Of a stretch of 64,000 nucleotides of DNA, positions 52,791-64,000 are shown piece by piece. The translations under genes and the position numbers were made by a program. This DNA comes from Halichondria panicea. Lineage: Eukaryota > Porifera > Demospongiae > Suberitida > Halichondriidae. The stretch is from contig NC_087390.1 of the NCBI RefSeq assembly GCF_963675165.1, forward strand, positions 1,963,501-2,027,500, written 5' to 3'. The notes below the pieces were generated by a model. The model searched no databases and had not been told where the DNA came from. It saw only the letters and a program-made list of their open reading frames with translations. How positions within the stretch are numbered: position 1 is the stretch's first letter; every line of letters begins with the position of its first letter.

Positions 52791-55700
52791 ATGGCCACCC
52801 GGTCCCCTATGGGTATTGATGTGAGCTTCAGGGGAGAACAACAGGAGAAGAAAGAGAGGAGATCAAGGTAAACTGATTGTGGTGCAGGTTTAAGGTTAAG
52901 GCATTTGGTCACATGTAACAATGACTTTACTGTTGAGTTTTGCACCTCCAAGCCTCTATAATCGAGGTAATACTTGTGTTGTACCTCCTCTGCTGGTTAC
53001 CCATTGGTCAATATACACTGCTAATTTTCTCTCTGCATACAGGAACATTTTAGGCCAATTGAGGCACACATGTCGTATATACCTCCTCTGGGTAACCAAT
53101 ATAATAATTGGGATGAAGCCGGGTGGTGGCTCATTTTTACAAGGTTGCTTATCTATAGCCACGTGGTCAGACTGTGTGCTGATTTGATGGGTGTGACTTA
53201 ATTAAGCTTATGGGTTCTGTATTCTTCTTGCTATAAGTTTTAGATATGATTACAGTGCCTTCAGCTTTGAGAGTAAATTTAACCACAGAGTGAGTAGTTG
53301 TACTTAAATGTATCTCAAGATTGGAACATGCATTTCTAAGAAATTGTGCTGATACCATTGTGTAAGTGAATAAATAAGCTACAACCTTATTTGAAAATAT
53401 TTCCCCAAAAGTTGTTGTAGTGGGAAATCATTTTAGGTAAAAATGGGGGTGATCGTAAAATATATGTGTAACATGAAATATCTCCGGAACTAAAGTATTT
53501 CTGAACAACTTTTTTGTATCAAAAGATAGAAAATTAATATTAATGTGCAAAAACAATTAGACCTTAGCCGACAAATTCGCTTGAGTTCCATCGCTAAGCA
53601 AAAAGGCACCTAAAATATCCCATAATTGAGTATTAATCAGGACGTGTACTTATGTAAGCTATACGTAACCATGCATATGTTAGCTAAACTATTCAGGAAT
53701 GTTGTGCCAAAGTTCCATACCTTAGCCGAAAACAATTTTTTTTTTTTTTTTTTTTTTCAATAATACACACACTCAGTATAGTTCAATGTACAGTATAGTG
53801 TAATAATTATGCTAGTTAGTTCAATGTTCAGGGATCAGTGGTCTGTTATCAGTGAACAATTGGTCTTTTCCATCGCTAAGCGATTGTCCACTATAGAAAA
53901 TGTTGGTGTTTTATAAACCACCACATACCCACCACCTTTGGTTGCCATGGAAATATTTTTGGATATGTTTTAGATAATTAATTTTGTTCACCAACACAAT
54001 GGTATCATCATATTTTCTTAGAAATGTTCCAATCTCAAAATTTATGTACTAACACGTACAAATTGCGTTTATTTACTCTATAGACTAAAGGCACTGTATA
54101 CTTATAGCTAGGGTGTGCTACCTAAAGACTGTTTGCAATCCATCACACACCCCCATAGGAGGAGTCGACCAAGTGTTCGCATGCATCGAATATTACCAGA
54201 GGACACCTCCGTGGAAACAAATGGGCAGCAGCAAGAAGAAGATGAGAACAAATCTATCCCAGGAACGAGAGTCTTCTTTGTAATCAAAGTTCTGTTTGGC
54301 ATAATCTTCTTCCTCATTGTGCTAGTGTGCACCGTGTTTAGCAAGCTCACCCTGGTTAGTCTAACGAATAAATTGAGGGACCTCTCATTCTGCAACGATA
54401 CTACTGTCAATCCAATGTGCACGGAAAAAATCGAAAGCTCATTAGTTTCTCTTTACTGGCAGCTTCTCCTTGTCATGGTGATTCCAACTTTCATTGTATT
54501 TATGCGATCGCTGGTTTTTGGAGTTTTGGGAAAGACAACACAGACATATCCCTGGCCAAAAATGAAGTCCGCAATTTTGGTAAGCTTTGATCTGGTGCAG
54601 CCTATAGATGTAATTGAATGCTACCCATCATGCAGTGTGCTACATACAGTGCTCTGTTTTAGCAGTACACTTTGAGCTTCAGTTAGACACACTTGAGTTG
54701 TGTGCATGCATGCATGTGGTTGACATATGGGACCATTAATTTGATTGTTTAAAGCATAATTAGGTATCTTGTCGTGGTAGATACTACTAGGACTATGGAT
54801 TACTACTGTCATTGTAAGCAAAAACCACTGAAGTCCTGCATGTGAATATTGTTTAAAATGCATGCAGAGGTGGTCATTATAGGTCGCTATTTGAGGTATC
54901 GCACAAGGGTCTTAACTTGCACACGATCAGTGCTTGCTCACATGTGACAGCCATGTGGCTCTACGTTGGAAGTGAACATTAGAATTACGTGTATCAGTCT
55001 CCAACAGAGCTAGCTAGAGATTAGATTAGACTGATGTTTATGTCTCAGAAGAGATATCGTGGATCTCCAACACCACAGCAGCCTCAGAAGAAGCTGTCCA
55101 GCATGCTACACATGCACCCTTTGAAACCAACTTCGAGCAAGCGAATAGTGTTTGCCTAGCCCTTGGTGATCATGATCATGTGCAAACCCTTGTGCGATAC
55201 CCCAATTATGTAGCGACCTAATGAGACCGGTCCTACCTCCTCTAAATACATGTGTACTCAGATTGTCATTATGTCTCAGAGCATAGCCGTACAAGGCATA
55301 CGGTACAGCTGTTCAACTTTCTATTGTAACTGCTCAACGGTTTCAAATGCGACAAAAACTAACCACTTCTATAGGATTTTAGCTTGGGTGTTGTTCGTGG
55401 ATTTGCAAACTGAAAACTTCTTTCTTGAGTTATAGCCTGTTGCAATCTTTTCAGAATCTTTCATAGAATCACCTGTTCACACAACCTTTCTAACTTATGA
55501 GTATACTAAAGTGCTTTGTTTTATAGCTATACAAAAGTCAGAAAAAAGCTGAAAAGCTGTACACCATTTGCCAGAACCAGCCATTATTGTGAACTCTGAC
55601 CTCTTTGCAGATCCACCCTTTCCCCCATTTTAATGACAGGAACCGGAATATACTTCAAAATATCCTTGAAGGTCATCTCAAACCATCACTCAGATCTAGA

Positions 55701-58700
55701 CTTTTGTTTCCATTAAGGTCCTAACTCTAGACCAATGCAAAACATGCCTTGAGGCAGTATAATTTATTATTTATGCTTGCAACATTCATATTTACACACA
55801 CTCATACACTGCAGGGTATAGTTGCCTCCATTCTTGAAGTTGTAGCGATCAGTGTGTTCGTATTCCTGGTGATGGCTGAACTTCCTCCCGGTATCTCTCT
55901 CCTACTTCTCAGTGGAGTTTTTTTCTGTCAGATTGCAATCGATATCGTGTGTACCAAGAAAATTTGCTGTGGACTGAAATCTAAACCATTGGGATACAAA
56001 AATATAGAAGATAGTTTGCAAGATTCACAAGAAAATGGAAACCTAGATTCACAGCAAGAGGCAATCACAGTTTCTAGCGTCCGGCTAGGAAAAGTGCGCA
56101 AGATTCTTAGTGTTCTTAAGCTGCTGCTTGAAAATAAGACTGTTAAAATTCTAGCTCTCTCGCTTCAATTCAGCAGTGTGGTTCTTTTTATCGCTCTTTG
56201 GTGCTTTAGGTTTATGTCATTTTCCAATACGGGGCTCACCACCGATCTGTACAGGACAAGACCAATGATAGCTCTGCCTTTTTGTCTGTTGGTGCTGTCT
56301 GTCATATGGACGAACAAGTTTCAAGATTGGATCACGAAGATCAACAAACATGGTGCGTACGACGACAGAACAGCAAGATACAAATCAAGTAAGTCTTAAC
56401 TACATATATAATTATAGCAGATTGAATGTACGTATAAGTGTGTACAGTGTGTGTGTGTGTTTGCAATTGTTTGCATCCATGCAATTATAAACTCTGTGAA
56501 AGTTTGAGCACTGTCTAGACTTTTTATTTTTCTTCTATAGGTTTTATCAACTCGTCAGTTCGACTAGTATTGTACCCGTTTGTCACCTACATCATCTTCC
56601 GTTACATCACCACTCATAAAGTAGACCCGTGGTGCATGGTCCCTTCTGATAGCCCTTGTTTGGATTTCAGCGGCGACACTTTATCGACCTTTTTAGTGCA
56701 GATATTCACCACTATGTTTGCATACCTCTTTGCTTGGATTGCCTGTACAATGACATTGAGTCCATATGGTATGGCATTACCACTTCTAATCGCTACTCCA
56801 CTATCAGCTATTTGCTATTACGTTCACATGTACGGTTTCCAATATTTGTCTTTCCTGAGTTTTTATAAAAGCGAATCGATTATTATTTTCGGTCATGCAT
56901 ATCCTTGGGCACCCATTATCCTTGGATTTCTGTGGGTGGGGCAAATTCTTGGCATCGGATTTTACATATTCACAAAGAGAAACATTATTTTATCTGAGGA
57001 TTCAAACATGTTTTTAACTCCATCTTATGACGGTGTGTTTTTCGAACAGCATATGATTTTGAACAGACAAGTGAAGAAAACAGGGGCTTCGGAGAATGAG
57101 ATGACATTTATGGGAAATGTGATACTGAGAAGTCTAAGAACAATCTTCATCTGCTCTACAATGTATCGAGAAAATGTGGTCGAAATGAGACAAATGCTGA
57201 CTTCCATAAGACGTGTAGCCTTGAATTACGAGAGAGAGAAAAGAATCAACCGACAAAATTGTGACTCTTACGAATCGCATATTTTCTTTGATGGCGCTCT
57301 GAACGGAACTCAGTTGCAAGATTTCGGACTTCAACTATTATCTCTTTTAGAGGAGACTCTCGAAGTTAAACCAAAAGACGGTATAAAGAAAATCACTCCT
57401 TATGGAATGTGTTTACAGTACCGTCTCAATAAAGTTGAACCAATGTCATTTTACATTCACTTCAAAGATAAAAATTTAGTCAAGCCGAAAAAGAGGTGGA
57501 GTCAAGTCATGTACATAAATTACGTCATCAACTACCGTATTCAGAATGATCCTAAGCTAACGGCAAACAACACGTTTATACTCACAACTGACGCAGATAT
57601 CGATTTCACTGCAAAATCAGCTGTTGTTCTACTGGACATGCTCGAAACAAACCCTAAAATTGGAGCGGTATGTGCCCGTACACACCCTAAGGGCTCGGGG
57701 CCTATGTATTGGTACCAGGTTTTCGATTATGCAATAGGACATTGGTTCCAAAAACCGGCCGAACATTTGCTAGGATGTGTCCTCTGCTCTCCTGGCTGCT
57801 TTAGCGTGTTTCGTTGCAGTGCTCTGCAGGAGGTTATTGAAACGTACTCTACCCTGGCGACCAATGGGATGGAGTTTCTAATGAAGGATATGGGTGAAGA
57901 TCGATGGCTGTGTACACTTCTTATCAAGAAAGGCTGGCGACTCGAATATTGTGCTATTTCAGAGGACCAAACCTACTGCCCACTTGAGTTTGGGGAGTTT
58001 TTTGGACAGCGTAGGAGATGGATTCCGTCTACGATTGCCAACCTGAGCTTGCTGATTTCCGAAACTACTAGCATCACTCGAAAAAATGACACTGTATCTG
58101 TTTTGTTTATTCTGTTTCAAGCTATTATGGTGTTCTCTACGGCTATCTCCCCCGCTACTGTGATACTGTTGATTGCCTCAGGCCTTCAGTCAGCGTTCTC
58201 TATTTCTGATGAACTCACCTATTTAATAATTGCACTGCTGATATTTGTGAGTGTAATCTATGGAATGGTCTGTCTCTTTGCTTCACCAAAATCCCAAATA
58301 GATGTTGCAAAAGTTTTGAGTTTCATCTTTGCAATAGTAATGCTAACGGTTTTCGTGGGCATCTTGCAGGGTGTCATACAAGACATTTTTCCTGACCCAG
58401 ATCTCACTTTTCTCAAATCTCCCAACTGTTCTGCTATTACTGGACAAAATATCACTGGTGATATTGCAAAGTGCAAAGGTCTTTCAAGATACCTCGATTC
58501 TCTACCAAACACACTCCCACAGGGCCAGTTCAAACTACCAGTCAGTATTAGCGTCATCTACCTCGGTATCTTTGCAGTTACCTTTATCGTTGCAGCTCTC
58601 TTACACCCTACCGAGTTCACTTGCCTTTTTCATTTTATTTGGTATATCTTGGCCTTGCCCTCGGGCTATTTGCTGTTGCTGATCTACTCGGCTGCTAACT

Positions 58701-60684
58701 TGGACTCTCAAAGCTGGGGCACTCGGGAAGGCAGTAGTGGAAAGGATAAAGGATTGCTCGGATGGGGAAAGTACTTCAAAATAGCGTGGAACAAACTTGT
58801 GTCTTGTTGTGTTCAAACTCGGTGTTGTAAGCCCGATCAAGATATTGAAAATATAACCACCGCCAAAGAGGCACCAAAGAAAGAACAAGAAGACAGCAGC
58901 TCATCACATGGTAAGTGTGTTATACTGTCTATTGTGTATTGTGTAATAATTCTATGTTTTTGTTTAGAGCACCACTCTATGGCTGATATAGACTATGTTA
59001 AAATGAGTAAAGAAGCTCGGAAATGGTTACTGAAGAACGGTTGCAGTGAGGTAGGTATTTCACATACAACTATTGTAGGATTACGAGTGAAGCTTCATTA
59101 CACAGGACTATGTTCAGATGTTCTCTGAGAATGGATACACCACCGAACACTACATTGCAGCTATGGCACTCAAAGTTCGTTAATATGATGGAGTAGTAAA
59201 GTTTTTTTTTATGACCTTCTCAACTATTAGGATCTTGAGGAGATTGGAATCGACAAGAGAGGGTTTCGACTTCGTCTTGCCAAGGCAGCCAAGAGGCTAC
59301 CTGGTCTGCCCATACACGTGGATGTTCCAGTGAGCTGAGTTGTAATTCTCTAACTAGACAACTCAATCAGTACTTTCCCCATGCATTTACCATTTCGTTT
59401 AGACCACACTGACCCCTCCACACACACACACACACACACACACAAATGCTTCGTGTAAAAATTCTCATTCTCTACCTTATACAGGAGGATGTAGGAACAT
59501 GGTTGAGAAATCTTGAGATGACCGAGTACACACAGCTGTTCATGTCCGAAGGTTATGAGGCGGGGGAGGATATCGAGAATTTGAAAGGCCTCACAAAGAA
59601 AGATTTGCAAGGGATGGGGATCACAAAAAGAGGTGAGTTTGTGGGAACGTTTGGTAGGTGCTGTGTGAACTTATTACAAAACTTCACATTAATTTTAACA
59701 CAGTCATTCATGCATTTATGCTCTATTTGGTCAAAGTGTACAAAGCTTTAATTGCCTGACAGATTTAGTTAGATTTAGTATTTTAATAAGTTCATTTCGT
59801 CAATATCCTATAATAAGCTAATTGCACGCTAAACTTGATCATTGTATATAGTGGTATTGAAAATACAATGATTATAGGCAGGGAACATTGGGCTAGAGTA
59901 TAGTCTAGTATAGCTAGTACCTGTCAAAACAGGCAATACAAACTCATTGTCCTAATTTAGCCTACCCATTATCCTGTCAACCATATTCAGTTCATAATGG
60001 AATACTCTGTTACAGCTCATTTGCAGCGCCTGACAAAGGCACTACACAGTCTGGCATACCCCAAGGAAGGTTCGTTCACTGATATTAATTCAAATTTCCT
60101 GTGTGTGAAAAAATTAAACTTCCACTGAAACTTCCATGGTTTTAATTATAATTATAATTAATAATAATTTGATAAGCTGACCAAGTTTGCTGACAGTGCA
60201 TTAATTCAATACTTGTCTCTCATTTCCAGTTGAGCTACAAATGTACCACACTAAAGGAGTGATAGAAAATGTTAGTGACGTGCCGCTGAGCAACGAAGAA
60301 ACTCAATTCTGGAAAGACTTGATTGTCAAGAAGCTCAAACCAGTCTCAACACAACTCACCGCTATTGAGGAGATCAAGGAGTCACTACGCAGTCTAAGAA
60401 ACACGGTCCTTGTGGTTCTGTTCCTTGTGAACATCATGTGGATCATTGCACTCTCCACTTTTAAATTTCCGAGACTGGCTGATTACGGTATTGACCCGAG
60501 GGCGTTTCAGTTCTTGTTTCTGTTTGTGTACGGCTTCATCATCATTGTGCAGTTCTTGATGATGATCTGCCACAGAGGGATCACCTTGGTGCACTATTTT
60601 GGACGAGTTAGACCTTATCATGTTGTCATACCTCCCACCGGTCAACTAGACTTTTTGAATGTATCTTTAAAGCATCCATACTAG
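52791..60684 (+). CDS. Chitin synthase 2 (GT2, multi-pass, two SAM domains)
   Basis: Ten exons (52791-52867, 54159-54579, 55815-56388, 56541-58910, 58968-59050, 59106-59174, 59231-59329, 59485-59632, 60016-60069, 60230-60684) give 1449 residues. It has the same domain order as synthase 1: N-terminal helices, CSTMYRE, DADIDF, EDRWLCTLL, QRRRW and SWGTRE, then two SAM domains (DYVQMFSENGYTTEHYI... and EDVGTWLRNLEMTEYTQLF) and two C-terminal helices. Seven of the ten exons match synthase 1 in phase, and five (69, 99, 148, 54, 455 nt) are identical in length. Exon 6 uses a weak GTTCGT donor. Intron 1 is 1.3 kb with a long poly-T. It makes chitin at the plasma membrane. The pair is a duplicate in opposite orientation, about 22 kb apart. 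Confidence 0.92.
53735..53757 (+). repeat. Poly-T tract in chitin synthase 2 intron 1
   Basis: About 23 consecutive T bases (A-tail if read on the minus strand), flanked by TTAGCCGAAAACAA. The nearby GCTAAGC/CTTAGC motifs recur at 53565 and 53878. Possibly the tail of an old retroposed sequence. Confidence 0.5.
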
Positions 60685-60764
60685 ATAGTATTGTGTTTGT
60701 GTGTTTTTGTGGATGATACTTTATGATTTATTATACAGTTTTACAACAGACAATCTTTCCCCTA

Positions 60765-60902
60765 ATTTTGATAAGAGCAAAACCCTGATTTTCTTTAGAC
60801 GACCTTTCCCCCTAATTTCAATCTTGAGATTTCCAATTTTGATAAGAGCAAAACCCTGATTTTCTTTAGACGACCTTTCCCCCTAATTTCAATACTGAAA
60901 TG
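60765..60902 (+). repeat. 71-bp tandem duplication upstream of methyltransferase gene
   Basis: ATTTTGATAAGAGCAAAACCC...GACCTTTCCCCCTAATTTCA occurs twice, 71 bases apart, between the chitin synthase 2 stop and the first recognisable methyltransferase exon. Confidence 0.85.
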
Positions 60903-60920
60903 GTAAGCTTGAGATTTCAG

Positions 60921-63501
60921 TTGTTCCATATTTATGTTTGCTACGGTTCAAGGACCTTGAGAGCGCGCAGGAATCCTTTGTTCGTTTCCTAGGACAGCTA
61001 CAGCAAGACTGCAAGATAGGATTCTTGGAATGGGTGTGCAAAGAGTACAGTCCCAGTGCATTGGAACCAGACCACATGGACCTGCTGAAGGAGGAAACTG
61101 AGGAACCAGGTAAAGCAATTTATCATTGAACTTCTATTTTACGGGTAAATTTATTGCCTGAGGAGAGATATTGATCTCAACACGTAAGATCTACAATTTA
61201 CCTGCTGTACGTACGTAATATTTATAATTATACACTCCGTGTTATTCGTGTACAGATGTTCTTGATGAGATAGCGAGGGACCTTAAGGCAGTTCTACCAC
61301 TGACGGCACTGTCACCAGGGGAACCACAGTTTATTCCCGATGAGGTAATGTTGCTAAATCATGTGAAGGTGAAGCTTGCACCAAGGAAACATTGTGGCGA
61401 CAATGTTCGCCCTACATGTAACTATCGACCTTCCAACAGCACTGTTGAGACCACTCAATTCATGTCTTGCGCTTTTAACTTTAGCATCCCCATAGAGACA
61501 ACCTATTGTTTGCACTAGCTGTATAGCTGCCCTTCCCCCTTCCCCCTCAGGGCTCCTCCAGTGAGAAGACCACCACCCTGCACGTAGACTCGTTCCTCTA
61601 CCCAGAGGAGGAGGACATTGACCAACTGTGCTCTCAGCTGGGCATCAGTAGGAGCTACTGTCTCCACTGTGCCTCATGGAGAACTGCACCTCTCAGTAAG
61701 ATCGAAGATTGTTTGCAGGCTATTAAACATTACACTCCTCTATAATTATATATATGAGACACTGGAAACGAACCTGTTCGAGCTGCACGATTGAAGTGTG
61801 TCGAACTCCCTCAGTCATCTCCCCATTTGGATTTAGGGTAGCTAATTATTCGGAACCAGTTTGAACTATATGAAATCCTCAGCAAAGAGTTATTTGTGTG
61901 CGATTGAAATGTATCCTGGGGTCCTAGTAGCTACAGAATGTACATTTTATTTGTTTCAGAATGTACATTTTATTTGTTACAGAATGTACATTTTATTTGT
62001 TACAAACTGACTTAGCTATGTAGAGCCACACCTTTCTCACACACAGCCTTTGGGTCGCCCAGATTAGCTACATGAAAATATTTACTGTTCTGTTGTTTAT
62101 TTTTGCTCCTAGATTTTATCTCACACTCCATGTCTCGTGATGAGGTTCGGTACATCTTTGGGGATCTTCTGCCTGACCTGACCGGGAAGACAGTAGTGGA
62201 TGTGGGATCTCGTCTTGGGGCCGCTGTGTATGAGGTGTGCAAGTGGGGGGGGGGAGGGTAGCCTTACCGTATGTGTATGTATCTTATTCACGTGTGAGTG
62301 GAATCTATTAAGATGTGTATGCTTTGCCTCTTGGCTAGCTACAGCTTTAATCAGTATCTGATCCCTTCAGTTGTATACTGTTTACTAAAAGTCTTTATTC
62401 CCCCAGGGCTTTCTCCACTCCAAGGCAGCCTCTCCGGTTGGCATAGAAAAGAACGCTTACTTCTGTGAGATACAGCAGAGGACGGTTACCAAGTACAACA
62501 TGGCTGGCAGGGTGAAAATAGTGTGCTCGGATGTACTCGAACAGGGACAGCTGTTAGCCTCCGCTGACGTCGTGGTACTCAACTACGTCTTTGAAATGTT
62601 CCGTACTCTGGAGGAGAGAGCCAGGTAAGCAAGTGTCGTGATAGTTCGTTTCTGCATGATTGAAATCTCAGTGGAGAGCTTCTTTTTAGCTTATAATATA
62701 TATAAATCTACAGTTTTGGAATACTTTTTTAGGCAAATTTCCATTTCTTACGCACATGGTGTTTATGTTTTCATTTCCTGCACGTGTTGCTGCTGTAAAC
62801 TTGTTTATCAGTCCACACGCAACACATGCAGGGGGTACCGTAGCAAATGTTTATCTGCCCCCCCACACGTATATGTATATACAGGATGTGGGAGTTTCTA
62901 TTGTTAGTCCACACGCACAACACATGCAGGGGGTACCATAGCAAATGTTTATCTGCCCCCCCCCCCCTACGTGTACATGTATATACAGGATATGGGAGTT
63001 TCTATTCTCAACAGTAAGGAGGAGAGGAACAATACTCATCACAGTCACGAGCATTCAGGACTGCTGGAAACCACTCCCCTTTAATGTAACCTACCGTATA
63101 GTGCGAACTTTTTATTTCGTGGAATAACTGCTCACCGGAAGCCACGCCTTTAATCTTTGCACGTTATAGCATAATTAAAGAACAATTTTCGTGCAGGATT
63201 GCTAACCCATGAAATCAGCAAAAATAAAAATTTCGTGCTATACGGTATTCAAATTCGTATACAATATTTCTGTGCATATTTGAAACAGAACACTAGTCTT
63301 GGTACTTGGTTTGACTATGTATACATGTATATGGTGTAATTGTGTGAATGCATGGCTTGATCAGCAAAACGTTTCTATTGATAATTTGCGTTGTTTGTGC
63401 AGACCCAGCTGGAGCTGGACTCGTGGGTGGTTGAGATGGAGACAGGAGCTGATCCAAGCAACGAAGACCTTACTAACTTACATCTCTACTGTGTGCTGTG
63501 A
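60921..63501 (+). CDS. Class I SAM-dependent methyltransferase-like protein (5' end uncertain)
   Basis: Exons 60921-61109, 61256-61344, 61551-61695, 62113-62234, 62407-62624, 62989-63085 and 63403-63501 are in phase and end at TGA. The Rossmann core begins at LPDLTGKTVVDVGSRLGAAV (motif I, DVGSRLG), followed by GIEKNAYFCEIQQR (motif II acidic Glu), IVCSDVLEQG and ADVVVLNYVFEMF (motif IV region), then GTILITVTSIQD. The N-terminal half is helical (ESAQESFVRFLGQLQQDCK). It resembles an uncharacterised animal methyltransferase group; substrate unknown. No ATG in frame is visible in the first exon, which begins after a TTTCAG acceptor at 60920, so an upstream exon is missing from this model. It is only 240 bases downstream of chitin synthase 2. 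Confidence 0.75.
61934..62002 (+). repeat. 23-bp repeat, three copies, in methyltransferase intron
   Basis: CAGAATGTACATTTTATTTG plus three bases repeats three times between 61934 and 62002. Confidence 0.9.
62811..63005 (+). repeat. 96-bp tandem duplication carrying a splice acceptor
   Basis: Both copies hold GTCCACACGC...ACACATGCAGGGGGTACC, a polypyrimidine C tract and ATATACAGGAT(G/A)TGGGAGTTTC. The second copy provides the real acceptor at 62988; the first supplies a decoy at about 62884. Confidence 0.9.
63092..63247. mobile_element. MITE, TACCGTATAG family, in last methyltransferase intron
   Basis: It begins TACCGTATAGTGCGAACTTT and ends TTTCGTGCTATACGGTA, with pairing arms (TTTATTTCGTGG / AAAAATTTCGTG) and TA at each edge. 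156 bp. Confidence 0.75.
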
Positions 63502-63719
63502 ACAAAATTAACCATTGTATATATAATTATACCTCCCAAACTATCAATTGCAATTGAATTCGTAAACATCAATTTGTCCAGATAAAATTGAAAGTCAAAG
63601 GAAATTAACTGACTGCATAATTATGTACTCTGCTCATGATCATAAATAATGATTTTGCAATATTAAATAGTCTTCTGAGTCTCAGTTATTAAATAGTTCA
63701 TTGCTTATGGAGTTTTAAT

Positions 63720-64000
63720 TCAGTCTTTTCTGACAACTCTCTTGAGTGCAAACTTGTACGCCTGGATATCTCCCTTCCACGGGTGAATGCCTTGCTTCTC
63801 GCACACCCATATCTCCTTGGCAACCTACAGCAATAAGCCATGATCAACATACATAAAATCAGATTCTCTACAATGTTACACAATCAAAATTATATCGTTT
63901 TTTGTAGTATATACACACATTGTAAACATGAAAAGTAATGGTCCTATATTCATTATCCCCACCTGACTAATAAGCCTGAAGTCATGGCTAACCAACATCA
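63720..64000 (-). CDS. ABCF2: ABCF2 (ATP-binding cassette F family), 3' end only
   Basis: The last exon 63824-63720 and part of the preceding exon (64000-63963) are spliced in phase 0. The reading [10 protein letters not shown] | [13 protein letters not shown] and [13 protein letters not shown] matches the end of the second ATPase domain of ABCF2: the H-loop SHDFRL, then EIWVCE. ABCF proteins are soluble tandem ATPases that act on ribosomes and translation. The gene continues beyond the right edge. It is convergent with the methyltransferase gene (stops 219 bases apart). Confidence 0.88.

Overview
This is nuclear DNA from an animal, most likely a demosponge (Amphimedon-like). The genome is compact and AT-rich, with short GT-AG introns and head-to-head or tail-to-tail genes. 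Two large animal-type chitin synthases with SAM domains are present, along with sponge-style expansions of transporters, TRAF-like and death-domain proteins. Most of the short inverted-repeat transposons sit in introns. The species is an inference; nothing in the window names it. All exon structures were deduced by eye from splice consensus, reading phase and protein similarity. In the well-modelled genes every exon phase sums correctly.

Layout. 1-5845 (+) is the 3' part of an NFX1 zinc-finger/R3H regulator, with a 1.26-kb foldback element in one intron. 6.2-7.6 kb holds two unrecognised small genes. 7.7-9.3 kb (-) is DTWD1, head-to-head with the OXSR1/SPAK kinase at 9.8-16.8 kb (+). 17.3-20.1 kb (-) is a RING/TRAF-zinc-finger/coiled-coil protein with an RRM-like C-terminus. 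20.5-24.3 kb is a cluster of three histidine-phosphatase (phosphoglycerate-mutase-like) paralogues. 24.6-30.4 kb (-) is chitin synthase 1, followed upstream by a secreted EGF-tailed protein (30.9-32.9 kb, -).

33-48 kb is a repeat-rich, rearranged zone. It holds one intact MFS/POT-like transporter, three decayed copies of it, a putative type II glycosyltransferase, a death-domain relic and a nest of transposons. The largest is a 4.5-kb TA-flanked element (41839-46338). It carries a HIRAN plus Ulp1-like (C48) protease gene and a broken DDE transposase, and it interrupts a transporter copy. Two members of a second family (TAGCCTC...GAGGCTA ends, 9-bp target duplications) are nested inside it and a third lies next to it; one of these carries a RecQ-like helicase fragment.

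48.6-51.8 kb (-) is a TTC19-like mitochondrial TPR gene. 52.8-60.7 kb (+) is chitin synthase 2, exon-for-exon parallel to synthase 1. 60.9-63.5 kb (+) is a class I methyltransferase-like gene. 63.7-64.0 kb (-) is the 3' end of ABCF2.

The conserved genes are mostly housekeeping (tRNA modification, WNK-OSR1 ion-transport signalling, mitochondrial assembly, ribosome-associated ABCF). The two chitin synthases could serve skeletal chitin. The most novel content is the transposon nest and its cargo genes. The decayed transporter copies allow before/after comparison of insertion sites for several elements.
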